Origin: Eretmocerus hayati
Taxonomy: Eukaryota; Arthropoda; Insecta; Hymenoptera; Aphelinidae
Length of the DNA stretch: 64,000 bases
Direction: 5' to 3'
NCBI GenBank assembly: GCA_029851415.1
Contig: CM056741.1
Span: 164,597,685-164,661,684 of the forward strand
A program made the position numbers and the translations under genes. Within the stretch, counting starts at the first letter, position 1. The number at the start of each line of letters is the position of its first letter. Positions 13,501 through 25,369 of the stretch are shown piece after piece. Below the pieces are notes generated by a model. That model was not told the origin of the DNA, made no database searches, and saw nothing but the letters and a program-made list of their open reading frames with translations.

Positions 13501-14626
13501 TGATTGGGTTCTCTTCATTATCGTGACCGATCAATGTGCGTGTGGAAGATTTTAAAAGGAGCCGGCAAAACCTGGTCTGACAAGGAGAGGACCTGACCTT
13601 TGGATCACCGATCCTTTCCAAATTTTTTTTACAGTTTTGTGTCACCTAGAATATGAAGAATCCAGAGTAACTCCGTCAAATGAGCCTTCTGGCCAGAGCT
13701 ACAAGCAAAAATGTTAACGTTGCCAGTATACCTATGTATATAACTTTTTAACATGGGCCTATATAGGCAATGTTAATGTCATGGGCTGTAACTTTGAACA
13801 GGATCCCCATTTGACGGAGTTACTCTGGATTCTTCATATTCTAGGTAGAACAAAATCGTGAAAAAAATTCGGACAAGATTGGTGATCCGGACACCTGGTC
13901 CTCCCCTTGTGAGTGTGAAATTGGAAATTGCGTATCAAGTCAAACATTTCAATTACTTGATGAATCTCAAATAAAAAATCGAAAAATTTTTAATCTGCTC
14001 AACTTTAGTATCAAGAGTCGCTCACTCTGCTTAAATCAAAGATGAGTGCTGCGATCCAAATTTCTAATAAAAAACTAAAATTTCTATATGTATTTAAGAT
14101 GTTGAGAGTAATGAAGGAGCCTGCTGGTAAATTTTACGCAAGTTTTGCTGTTCAACCTTGGTTGTTGAACCCTGTTAATACGGTAAGTTATCATTTCAAT
14201 TAACTGAAAGGTATATTCACAATTCAAGTTATGATTTTATAAATTGATATCAAATATTTGAGCAAAAATGGTAGAGAAGTTTTGGAATTATGAAAAAATT
14301 GTTTCCAATAGGTGATGTCGCGTTTGAAAGAATCAGGTATAATTCAATATCATCTTGAAAATGTACTACACCGAAGAGCTGGTTCATATTTGCGTAGTGT
14401 TTTCATAGAACACGATACAATAGATCCTGATCGGGTGATGACACTCACAATGAATTCTTTGAGTCCTGCATTTGCTGTGTTGATTTTTGGAATTTTGGTG
14501 GCTTCTAGTGCATTTTATTTAGAGCTCCAATCTGATTATCGGGAACAGAATACTCCGTTACATGCGATGACATCGTCAGTATTTGAGAGAAAGCTAGCAT
14601 TTATACATATACATTATGTAGAATAA
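10562..14626 (+). CDS. Ionotropic receptor (variant glutamate-receptor family), 631 aa
   Basis: Eleven exons: 10562-10736, 10824-10968, 11046-11228, 11325-11479, 11551-11647, 12011-12077, 12159-12586, 12771-12861, 13178-13333, 14099-14182 and 14312-14626. Every junction is GT-AG and keeps the frame (1896 nt with stop). Seen: an N-terminal signal-like segment (MRLTICIFLGIQILYQYLLV); an S1 ligand-binding half with YYNPPF at 191-196 and IAKALNFTYT; membrane segment 1 near 326-344; a pore/M2-M3 region near 388-410 with FYSSSLSATLTYP in place of the SYTANLAAFL motif of true glutamate receptors; an S2 half; and a last membrane segment near 577-597. Known: insect IRs are ligand-gated cation channels of sensory neurons (smell, taste, temperature, humidity). 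The short amino-terminal region is typical of IRs rather than AMPA/kainate receptors. The subfamily is not assigned; a conserved antennal IR is possible. Intron 9 holds a palindromic element. The reading frame is intact. Confidence 0.9.
13580..13911. mobile_element. Palindromic (fold-back) element in receptor intron 9
   Basis: Two arms face each other about 13580-13682 and 13808-13910. The inner 38 bases (13645-13682 and 13808-13845) are perfect reverse complements; the outer parts, starting ACAAGGAGAGGACC, match with a few changes. The ~125-base loop contains its own near-palindromic AACATGGGCC/CTATATAGGC sequence. No target duplication is clear. It lies between exons 9 and 10 and does not touch a splice site. 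No coding capacity. Confidence 0.7.
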
Positions 14627-14644
14627 GGAATCCTTGAATATTCT

Positions 14645-14650
14645 AATAAA
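14645..14650 (+). terminator. Poly(A) signal of the ionotropic receptor gene
   Basis: AATAAA lies 19 bases after the stop codon of the receptor, followed by AT-rich sequence. It is the nearest canonical signal and would give a very short 3' UTR. No transcript end is visible to confirm it. Confidence 0.5.
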
Positions 14651-17009
14651 ATATAACATGAATTGTAAAATTTTTATTGGGAACTCGAACTAATTTTATG
14701 ACCCTTCATTGTGGTGTTTTCGACTGCTCTAATCCATCATTTGAATATTTTGGAAATTTTGCAACAGGATTCATTCATAGATGCAAACTATTCATCAAGA
14801 TGGTACTGGATCTGTGAGTGAAAATTTTGGAAATAGTGCTCTGAAAACTATACTCTTCTTTGTCAAGGTGTAATTGTTGTACCCTTAACGAATCAATAAT
14901 AATTCACATTTTTATGATTCCTCATCTATTGATTGGCTGAATCCACAAGCCGTTTCCTTTTCTACATAAAATAATTCACGTATTGTCTCGATACTAATAC
15001 TCATTTTAAACATTGATCACAGAGATTTTGAGCCAATTGCGCATGATTTTATTCTTAATATTGAAACGCAAATAATTCCTTACCAATATTTCACAAGATT
15101 ACAAATCACATAAGAGTAGTTTTGGCCTTAAGTAAGGATACCAGTCCAGTCAAAAGTCAATTATAAATTCTGTGAATTTGGGGTAGAACCAGCATTGAGA
15201 ATCTTATCGATAAAAGGCAGTCGGAGAACTCCGAGTTCCCTTTGCAGATGGAGCCAGTGGTACCGCTTACCAGAGTCAAACTTGGCAAACCACAGTTTTC
15301 TGTCATCATCACGAGCATTTTATTTCAAAAATCACATCTTCGTGTGATCTATACGTGGATTCGTTTGAAATTATAGCCGGCCTTGTATACATTAAATGAA
15401 AATGAAGATTTTCGTTCGGGCATGTATGTGTGCTTGAGAATCGAAATTCAAAAGGAATTTTTCTAATTTTTCTTATTCGTCGGATGAATAATTAATATGA
15501 TTATTTATAATGACCAAAGGTCGAGCTTGCCTACTGCTGTCCTGAAGTATTCCTTTCGCGTAGTCGTTGTAATGTTTCTGCATTATACCGCTAATTTACA
15601 CGTGGTAAAAGAAGCCTCAATCTATGTTCAATGTGTCATCGACGTTCACTTCATGCTGTGTACAGATACGGATGTACAATGGAATAAACAGATACAAATT
15701 TGAAAGTTAAAAAGATTAGGTATAAGGTGAAGAAAAAATGAGTCAGATATAATCATCAGACGAGAGTAGATCGATCGAGATTCGTTCTGTCTGTATAGAC
15801 AATAATCGAGATAGAAAGGTGAGCAACACGGTATTTAGGTGGGTATCATCATCAAGTGTGTGTCCATAAGGTGTGGGTCTCTCTTCTCGTTGAATTACAT
15901 ATAGATAGTTGGCCAGTGGCGGAACGAGCGAAAAATTCGCATCATAGAGTATCTCAGGGAGAGTTGGACTGGACTCGTTCTTCGCTCTTTCGCTTGTAAT
16001 ATAACGTCGAACCAGTCGAGCTGGATATATGTCACGTGTTCGGCCCGCAAAACCTTATCCTGGCATCCAAAGCCACTACGCGAGCTGTTTGATCGGTTCC
16101 TCTTTTTTTGTGCGTTTCAATTTCAAGAGTATTGTTTACCGATAATTATAGTCCTCATTACAATAGTTCAGAATCAGCTTTAAAAAGAGTCCACAGGATG
16201 TTTCCGTCATAATCTTGAGTTTCAATGCAATATTATTTTGATGAACTGTTTATGAATTTTATTTTACTGAATACTTGTCAAATGAAAATTTTATTCTATC
16301 TGAGCTTCCCAGAAATTGAAGTGAATTGCAAAATTTTGCCCCCACGTAGGTTATGAAAATTTTGAAAGTTCATATACACTTTTGGTGTAAACTATTAGTT
16401 ATAAGCGCAAGCTCAGATCTGGTGGAGCTTGCAAGATTCTTCGGTCGAGCTTTTTCACAAATAGTTCGTACCAATAACATGTCGTAAGAATCGAGAATAG
16501 CTCAAGTACCTAGATGCATGTTATAGGATCACGCAGCTGCTTCTGATCTCTCGCTTTATCCGAAGTTTCATGAGCGCCACCACTCCGTTGCTGTAATGTT
16601 ATGGTCACATTCAAGATTCGAGATGATTCGAGATGCGGTGTATTGCTGCGCGTGTGCATGCCGCAAAAGGGTCGGTCGCAAAGAGATCATGTGAAAAAGA
16701 ATGAGAGGGAAAGAGATGGAAAGAATTTGCGAGAGTTTGAGGGGGGGAGGGAAACAGTGCAGATGTTATACCCGCACCTATTGCAGCATCCCAGCCCGGA
16801 CCGCCCGACACGAGCGACGAGAAGATTTCGAACGATGCGGTAGATGATATTGCTGGGGTGTACAGAATTGAGCAGCCGCAGGCATTTTGGAATGCGAGCG
16901 AAATCACGAATCCTGAATGGGAGTTTGTCATTGCCTCTTCGACTTTAATTTGGACCTATTATTTTTTGTTCAAGATATACGGAGATCGTTCGCAAAAATG
17001 TAGGCCAAA
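14651..17009. other. Non-coding stretch downstream of the receptor
   Basis: AT-rich to about 15.8 kb, then a more mixed, CT/GA-rich patch at about 15.8-16.9 kb with a G run near 16741-16748. Short overlapping frames there sit on both strands and look like shadows of skewed base composition. No gene, RNA or repeat was recognised. Confidence 0.4.
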
Positions 17010-17470
17010 ATTGGAGTGTACCCAACATGCCCTCTATGTGGTTATCTGAAAAAGGAGTGCAGTACGACTTTTTTTTACTACTCAGAACGTGTTTATCACG
17101 TCGAAATAAGCCGGGAAGAGCGTTTTGGGCAGGCGAAAAGCTTCAAATGTGGTTACAAGCCGATAATAATTTCTTTCATGCACCTTATCGCTGATTTATA
17201 TCGTTTCAAAGGAGGGGGGGGGGCAGTGGGGTTTTACCCTTTGACAAAATTCTCAAAAACCCTTCTTTGGAAAAATTGACACGGCTCTGCTCTAGTTGAT
17301 CGAAATTGAACTCATTGCAGCTCATTTCAAAGGTCTTGGAACAAACTTCAAAATGACCAAAACTGTTTTGAAAAATATTTATGTAGATCAAAACCATTGG
17401 CAAAACGGCTTTTAGAGGGGGGAAGGCTCGGAGGAAGGGAGGTATGTCCAGTATGTTTACCTTACATCAA
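17010..17470. repeat. Diverged dispersed repeat, copy 1
   Basis: Shares an ordered series of blocks with 19086-19645: GTACCCAACATGCC against GTACTCAACATGCC, then a TATGTGGTTATC/CATGTGGTAATC block, CACGTCGAAAT, and a later CAGCTCATTT(C/T) region followed by GAAAAATATTTA. The copies are clearly diverged and have indels. No coding frame survives. Family unknown. Confidence 0.6.
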
Positions 17471-19085
17471 TATGAGTCTGAGCAACTTTAATTTCCATTA
17501 TAAGCTGTTCTTTACACAATATTATTAGGCAGCAAATCAGATTCATGATACAATCTGTGATTTTCCATCTGATAGTGATACATTCGAAATTTATCGATGA
17601 GTTCTAGCTTCAATCATATTGATTGAATCTTCACATTACGGTCAAGTTTCCTCGCCAGAGTACGAAATAAATGTCTTCGTGCACTTTGATACGTACATAT
17701 ATAGATATTGATATGTGTGATCTTGTACATACGAGAAGGCGTAAGTCCACTCTGACGTCAATGCGTGGATGCTTTCTCCCTGCTCGTTATATCTCGCTCT
17801 GTAACTCACGGCATCTCAGGATCTCAACTCGACCTTATATACTTGCATCCGCAAAATTTATTAGAGGATACATTTTTTTACGCGACACGTTTTGTGATGA
17901 TGCTGCATCAAGAGGTGAACTCGTCACCATCAGTATATAATCTGAGTAACCTGCATACCGACCTGGATGCCCTCTCCATGAAATTCAGACTCTGATGCTC
18001 GCAATTCAAGAGCGGGTTGGATTTCACCAATACTTCACGACAGCTCTATCTCACTTTTCCAAAAGAACATCATACTCCTGGACACTCTATAATAATTGAG
18101 CCACTAATGCTGCGTCTCAACCGAAACTCGATTACAATTTGAAATGAACTTTTCTCGAAAAATCATTTCAGTTAGCGCGATACGAAATTTCGATTGCATT
18201 GTATTATCAGAAGTCATTCAAGGTGGAAATTCTTTGTCTGGAACAACACAAAAGGAAGAAAATTCTTAATAAATTTGTAACTTTTCATTTTCTTTATCAC
18301 GTTCATTGCGATGTTCCTCCCCGCTAGGACCCACAACTTTTCATTTTTCAATAGTCTCCCGATTCATATTGATTTGAGAAATAAGCTCTCAAGTTTTCCA
18401 CTCCCTCTTCTTCTTACAGACTTGTTCACCAAAATATGGAAGATCAGCTCATGGCCGAAATGAGACTAAAAAAAAAGCCTCGCATCAGTGAAGCTGATTT
18501 TTTTTATCAAACAGGTGGTAAAATGCGCAATTGTTACCTACATAATTACATAGCACGAATAATATAATAGATTACGAGTATCCTATGGTAAATCTAATCC
18601 AATACTTTTCTCAATTCTCCCGAGAATTCTCCGTGAACCGGGCCTATGAAGTTCAATTCATTGTTAAATCTTGTGTCTTCTTCCCGTATCGTTTACCTTT
18701 TTCTGTTGTAAGCTAAAAAATATATGTCTATAGAAAATGGGGGGCAGTTTGAGACAAGAAAAATCTACATGATTAGCAAGGTAAGTGTACCCATTGCACC
18801 CTCTGTACTCAACATGCCAATCTCGATACTGAGCACTCGTTGACCTTTGCGCAGTTCTTTTACAATTATTGTGTTAATACATAAGCAAAATAATGATTCG
18901 GAGCGGACAGTGAAACCGGTGCCAAAAATAAAATGTTTGGTTCGGCGAATCTGAACATACTTTAGCGCATTTGATTGCTTTTTTCAAGACCTTCAAATAC
19001 GTACTCCAGAGTTGCAGAACTAGTATGCGGGGATAATTTATGTGCAAAACACTGAGATGATTCGTAAAACAAGAGGACCGACAAC
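17471..19085. other. Non-coding stretch between two dispersed repeats
   Basis: AT-rich. A short third match to the repeat family (TGTACTCAACATGCC) occurs near 18805-18820. No exon, RNA gene or long repeat was seen otherwise. Confidence 0.4.
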
Positions 19086-19645
19086 GTAGTGTACTCAACA
19101 TGCCCCATGTGGTAATCACAAAAAGGCGTGCAACATGTGCGAATATTTTTTTACCACTCAGACCGTATTTGTCACGTCGAAATGGATCGAAGATAAGTGT
19201 TTGGGGACGGTGAGAAGCTCCAAATGTAGTGTCACGACGATAAAAAAGATTCTATGCGTTTTATCGCCGGTTCACGTAATTTTTTTCTTGGGAAAATTAA
19301 GGGAGCTCGGTTGAAACTTAGACAAACTTCAGCTCATTCTAAAGGCCTCAAAAATGTTGAAAAATGTTGAGGGAGACCAGAGTTGTTGAGAAATGGCTTA
19401 ATAGGGTCATGTTAGGTACACCCTTTCGCGAACTTGCAAGAAATCACTTTTAGGGAAAATCGTGATAGCTTGGCCCCAGTTGGTCAAGATCAAAGCCACT
19501 TCAGCTCATTTTGAAGGTCCTAAGACAGTCTTGGAAATGAGTTGAAAAATATTTAAAAAAATTGAAGTGGGCCAAGACTAGTGTCAAAATAGCTGAAGGG
19601 GGGCATATTGAGTATTTTTACCTCATTCATTCGAGCACCATTATT
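19086..19645. repeat. Diverged dispersed repeat, copy 2
   Basis: Direct-orientation relative of 17010-17470. It keeps the blocks GTACTCAACATGCC, CACGTCGAAAT, CTTATCGC/TTTATCGC and two CAGCTCATT-type segments, which suggests an internal duplication. Diverged and non-coding. Confidence 0.55.
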
Positions 19646-21039
19646 GTTGGCTAGGGGTAAGATGAATGTATAATGCATCATGAAAACACACAGGGAGTAA
19701 ACATTTCAATCCGAAAATTTTGAGAGTGAAACAGTTGAGAATACAACTGTTGAATTATCAAGCTAATCTATCACTTTGCCACGATAAGTAAAATAAATTG
19801 ATAGAGTTGATGGCTAATGGTTCATCGATCGGAGCCAAAGGTGCAAAAAATATCAAGTGGCAGGGACAGTGTCCAATTCAGAGCTTTTACTTGAAATTTT
19901 GTGTGATTTGAAGCTGTTCTGAAAAAAATGAGCCCTTGGGTAAACCATGGAAAACGACCTATCAGCTCGAGATAGTCAGGAAAAAGTTGCGCAGAATAGA
20001 TAGTTGTAGTTGTTGCACAGAAAAATGATCCTATATCGCAGTGTGAGAGATACGAGGCTGGTTTTTCACGCAACTCAAACTAAATCAGCTCATATTGGGA
20101 AGAGAAGTACGCGAAGAAAAAGTTTGATCAACCAATATGTAATGAGGAATAACATTCGTTTCATGGTGGATAAATCTATTTTAGAATATACTGTAATAAT
20201 AATCATCAGTCAGAAACTATACGGTTTACAAAAATGTTAAAATTTGCAGATACGATGAGAAAACTTCAGAATGAACCAGACTTTTCTCTTTGTGGTGATT
20301 AAAGAGGTGTTAACGACTTGATATTGCTCTGTGTATGTACGTTGCTCAAATACTCGATCATATACGTGTATGTGTGCGTATCGTTAGTAGGTCAATCTGG
20401 CTGGCGTTCACTGCCCTCTTCGCGATATGCAATTTTTCAAGGTGAAGGGTAAAATTTCAAGTGCAACGCTCATTATAAATGTATAGTTATACATAATTCT
20501 TTCTATCTGAATGATATTATTACATCAAAAATAATCGAAGTTGGCTCATGTAAAATTGAGCTTCACTTTGGTGAGATACTTTTTTTATTGCACTCTCAAT
20601 TATTGCATTGATTTCCATTTGACCAGTATTTGAATTCAATACTTTATCACAGGAGTACAATCATCACTATATACTATAACTCGATCAATTGATAACTGTT
20701 TGAAAATAAATTGAATTATAAATAGCTGAATGCCAAACTTTTCACATAAATAGAATAAGTCGCTTCAAAAGTTTGATAACAGTTTGCGTGGAGAGGCAAA
20801 ATCGCACAACTTGCTCCAAGGTGTAATAAGTATCACAAAACCAAAATCCATCGCATGCGGTCTTATTCGAGAGATCGTACACTGTAAGAATCCGTTAAGA
20901 CCCAAATCGTATCGGTTTCTGGTTCAAAATATCGGGTTAAACTATTATTCTTTCCCACAGAATTAATATAAGACTAAAAGTGTAAAAAACCATTATCCCC
21001 TCATAACTAGAAAAATATTCATTTGATCGAAAAGTGTGT
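19646..21039. other. Non-coding stretch
   Basis: AT-rich with scattered short frames on both strands. No splice-bounded exon, RNA gene or repeat was recognised. Confidence 0.4.
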
Positions 21040-21480
21040 GGAGTAACTTTTTGTAAGTTTCTTTTGAGTTCTGGAAAGAAGGTCTGATGGTAATTTTTCG
21101 AATGATGCGTCCATTTCGAATTGTAAGGCAATTTTGTTTGAGAATATTCTGGAATTTGCAAAATTTCCACGATTACATCATATTACATTTTTCATATCTC
21201 AATATATTTATGTAGGCCGGAAGATTATCTAAACCACTTTTTTGGGTAATATATGTATTTCATGAATGTATGAAAGATGAGCTCTACAAGATGAGATTCT
21301 CAGGTACACTGAATATGTTAGGAATATGCTTCATAGAGTGGAAATGCGGTGAAAATATTGCAAATCTCAGAACATTTAAACAATATTGCCCTATAACTCG
21401 AAATGGACGCATCATTCGAAAAATTGTCAACAGGCCTTTTTTGTGGAACTCAAAAAAACCTACAAAAAGTTCATAGTTAA
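21040..21480. repeat. Imperfect inverted repeat, probable old fold-back element
   Basis: The arm at about 21040-21180 is matched in reverse complement by about 21325-21475, roughly 80% by eye. The best block is TTTTTCGAATGATGCGTCC, followed by ATTTCGA, in both arms. The loop is ~145 bases. No clear terminal target duplication and no coding capacity. Confidence 0.6.
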
Positions 21481-21658
21481 AATTACCCGTCAAAAATAAT
21501 TTTGTAAAAATTGTCAATATTATCGCGATGCAATTTTTTCGCCCGATGCACTTATGCATTTACTTACCTGTATTTGAAATTGCAATGCAATGCGAATGCT
21601 CGTCCTGTGCCGCCCCCTGTATTATGAGATGAGTTGGTCGGGGGCGCCACCATCGCGT

Positions 21659-21683
21659 ACTGCCGCCGCCGCCGCCGCCGCTA
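21659..21683 (+). repeat. (GCC)n microsatellite
   Basis: About seven GCC units in a GC-rich island (21590-21790). Both strands stay open here only because of the alanine- or proline-type codons. Confidence 0.8.
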
Positions 21684-21993
21684 AAGCCAAGCCGCCGAAC
21701 CGTGCCCGAATAACGCCGAACGCATCATCATCACACACACCACCAATCAGTGTCGCCCCGTCGCTGCATCCAGCTGCATCGTAACCACACCTATATAATA
21801 ATCGTAATAACAAAAATAAGTGAATTTCGCGGCTCGTTTGGTGCGACTGTTTTTTTCTCGTGTGACAGGCAGTTATTTCCTTACTTACTCGGCTGTCTCT
21901 CATAATAATCATCATAACTAGGCATTAGTGATAGTTATTGTATGTACACGGACTCTGTATAGGCATCAGCTGGTTCTCCAATTAGTTTACGCT

Positions 21994-22189
21994 TCAGTGC
22001 ACATTCGATACAACGGCTTACACTTATATACCTAATTCAAAGTGCATCGATTCTCATCAGAGTGTATACGCAGAGCTCGGTGCGCGTGTGTTAAAGTTTT
22101 TCCGAGAGGAAGATGAGAGCTGAATCTGAATGCATGCAGGTTATAATTCAGTTTTATCAATAAATTCTCTTCTGCTACAAATACTCCAG
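21994..22189 (+). promoter_or_regulatory. Candidate transcription start and untranslated first exon
   Basis: A TCAGTG match to the arthropod initiator lies at 21994, next to a GC-rich island and a (GCC)n tract. About 195 bases later a consensus donor CAG|GTAAGA falls at 22189/22190. The interval has no long frame, as expected of a 5' UTR exon. On the opposite strand a CAG|GTAAGT donor-like site lies near 21570. Inference only; the downstream gene would lie to the right. Confidence 0.25.
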
Positions 22190-22549
22190 GTAAGAAATGT
22201 GAAAATTCGCATCTTATGAGGTATAGATGTACGAATAGCCGAGTTTGTATGCGTGAGTTATATTATAAGATTCAGAACGAACTGCATATACAGAGCTCAT
22301 CACAATGCATAACGGGAAGAAGAGAGGAGCGCATTTGCAGCGCAGCTGAGTTGAGAGAGAAAGATCGCATATAGTCGTTGCACCTATCTTAGAGAGAGAG
22401 TATAGGTACACTTCTTGCGCGATATATATAGATATATTTTTTATAGGTATACAGTTGAATGCATGCTCCGCTCTTTCTCTGTCTCGCTTGCTATTTCTAT
22501 TGCTTGCTTGCGCGCGCGCAAAGTACCGAGAGAAGAGCATCATCGTAGT

Positions 22550-22573
22550 AAGAGAGAGAGAGAGAGAGAGAGA
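22550..22573 (+). repeat. (GA)n microsatellite
   Basis: Twelve uninterrupted AG/GA dinucleotides, followed by a GC-rich segment. Confidence 0.9.
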
Positions 22574-23420
22574 AGTAGAGGTGGGTTAACGCGCGGCAGC
22601 CGCACCGAGAGAAACGGCCCATGCACCGCGTACACGTACGCAGCGTCAATAACTCGTCCCCGTTACGAATGCGCCCAACCGACCATCATCATCATCATCA
22701 TCATGTAGACTCTCTTGCATTAAAAAGATGTGTATACACCTTTTAAATAGCTGTGTGTAAAGATGTGTGCAATAAGTAAAACTTGCGATAGCCACCATTA
22801 TGTAGCTTCCACATGAATCTAGCATGGAAGACAACCCCGGCCAGAGCTTTCTTTGTTTTTGCACTAGCAAAAGCCCACCCATTTCATATACCATACATGT
22901 TTAGGTAGCTCGCAGCTCCTACTTTATGTATATACTGATACGTTACCCGGTGTCGCGAGTTTTGATGCACACTGAAAATTTTAAGAAATACATAAAGGAC
23001 AATGTGTCGGAGCTTTAAATTCTGTTAATTCTCTAATTGCCAGACAAAACAATACCTGAAACTTTTTGCTGAATTCCGATGAAAGAGCAGCTGATATTTA
23101 AACTCAGAGTATATATACCGATGCATTTATAATATATAGGTATGAAATTTTGTAATTTTCAAACCCTGCATGTAGTAACATTTCAACTTTTTTCGTAGAA
23201 GAAGAGCAATACAAATCGAAGATCCGACTCAGTTTCTCGGATAGATTCTAAAATTAACAATCGACTGAGTGATCCCTCAAGTTGACTGATTTCATATAAA
23301 TGAGTTCATCGAACGATTATCTTTTGTTTGAAAAATGTGAGTCAAACCAAACTCAGGTTATTGCTCAGGTGATGCGACATTTTCAAATAATTCTAACTGA
23401 ATAGCCTTCTAAAAAGGCTT

Positions 23421-23496
23421 GACCATCTATTACGTAAGGGTTTCTAGGGTAGGGTGGTCTTAATGCACGAAAATTTTCCTTACATAATCGATGGAC
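23421..23496. repeat. Short hairpin with TTACGTAAGG-type arms
   Basis: GACCATCTATTACGTAAGG at 23421-23439 is matched in reverse by CCTTACATAATCGATGGAC at 23478-23496, with a 38-base loop. Looks like a small remnant of a DNA element. Confidence 0.45.
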
Positions 23497-25369
23497 AATC
23501 CCTAAGGAATCAACTGTCGAAAAAATGATACTCTCAAACTTCAAAGTTCCAATGAAGAGAGAGCTTTGTTCAGATCTTCAGAAAGTCATTCACTGGCTTC
23601 ATAACTTCAAAAATGCTCATCAGTCTCAATATAAAGTCAATCCCGGTGTCATACTGATGTGATGATATCTTTCATGAGAAAAAAGTTTCGGAGCATTCAA
23701 AGATCTTTCAAATGTTTATTAACCTAGTATTGATATGTGAATTGATCGTTATTGATCCTATATACCAGCCAATGATGTCAGGAAATGATCAAAATGTGCG
23801 GTTAAACACTTTACATTGAATTCACGACGAGGAGAAAGAACAGTTATTATATATCTCGACGTATAATGTACGACCTTGCTCTAACCTGTTCCTGCATAGC
23901 CATCGAGGTTTCAGCGCATTGTATTCCAATCCATTGTTTTTACTTTTTCTCGATCAGTGTAATCATGTGAGATAAAACCCTAGCAATCATGATTGTGCTC
24001 CTCTGCACTATACACCACAGAGAGCGAGTGCAAAACTTTTTTGAGAAGTTTGAACTTTCGAACAAGGATCGGTGGATGTTCTATTCTTCTGTATTCTTTT
24101 CCTTCCCTCTTTCCTTGACTTTCTTTCTATCGTAAATTTTCACCTTTCATTTCGTTCTTCAAAAAGTTTGATCACGAAGAACTGCGAGTTGATTCTTCAT
24201 CAGGAAGCGTTTACTCCTAAAGGTATTTGATTCAAGCAGACCGGCTCCTTTCGATGAATGAGATCAGGGAAAAAAAGGATTGAATGTTTGTCTTCTATGG
24301 CACCATACATGATCTTGTCGAATACAATTATTTGGTTAGATCGTCACAAACCGACATGAAATATTGCCAGCAATTCTGAAGTTTTCAAAGTCGGAACATA
24401 CCATTCAGTGAGCTCTCCCCATGCAATGATTACTCATTCCAATATACATTACATAAGATTACCATTGAACTCGTCAGTCCATCCAGAAAAATGATACAAG
24501 GTATTTCAAAAGCAGATTACATGCAAAACTGTACTTTGGCTCAGAAATGCTCAATTAATTTCAGTTTCCGTCACGAAAACTTGATGAAACAACAAGGCTC
24601 GGTTGAACCACCACAAAACTTTTTGTGTTTTGGATCGAGAAAGTGCAGACATGTGCTGCTGAATTGCAATTACAGCCAATAATGCGAGCTCGAACTGTCG
24701 TGTGTTATCATCATTCAATTTTGTGAGAGCGACAAAACCACCATATATTATTGCAATCACGTTTACTAATGTTTGAGTACTTATGATTTCCAGCAACCGT
24801 GAATAAGGGGATAAGGTTGACCCCGAGGTGCTGAGAGCCATGAAAAGAATTAAAGTGTGTTACTATGGGGTTGTTAAGTGCCTTTTGAATTTATTATCAG
24901 AAGTTATTGTGTTGTGGAAAACTTGACCTCTCTGACCGTTGAAAAAAAAAGTAGAGAGTGAGATGGAAAAAGTTCCGTGTGTTGATGGTTATCCAATGAA
25001 TTAGAGTTCAATGAACTTCTTGCATGAGTTTTCAGAAAGCTTTCGGCACACATTCATATCGTAAGTGGAATAAGTATAGTGATAAATCGTAGTTGTGGTG
25101 ATTGGCATCTCCTTTTTAGGTGTGGTAGTATACGACTTGAAATATGACGCCTTGTGGGAAGGTTCAGTTCAACGTGAAGGACAGTGGACCTGTACAATAC
25201 ATACATAATACATTGTCAAAATAACAGTTACGAGTCGTCTTCCAAACTGAAATGAATATATCCATAAAGTAACCAATTCAGATCAATTTCCAATATTTTC
25301 ATCAATTTTATGATTCTTTTCTGTCATTTCGAGTTTTTTCATTTCCATGCGTTCAACGGTCGTCTTCAA

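Larger units (their letters stand above)
22190..25369. other. Non-coding stretch with microsatellites
   Basis: Contains (GA)n at 22550-22573 and (ATC)n at 22683-22703 inside a GC-rich patch, then AT-rich DNA. A short hairpin sits at 23421-23496. An open frame on the minus strand at 24551-24841 has two hydrophobic stretches but no splice support or family match. No gene is called. Confidence 0.4.

Noticed and set aside
24551..24841. 96-codon minus-strand frame with two hydrophobic stretches
   Set aside because: The composition looks plausible, but there is no family match, no flanking exon and no promoter evidence. Kept only as a possible orphan.
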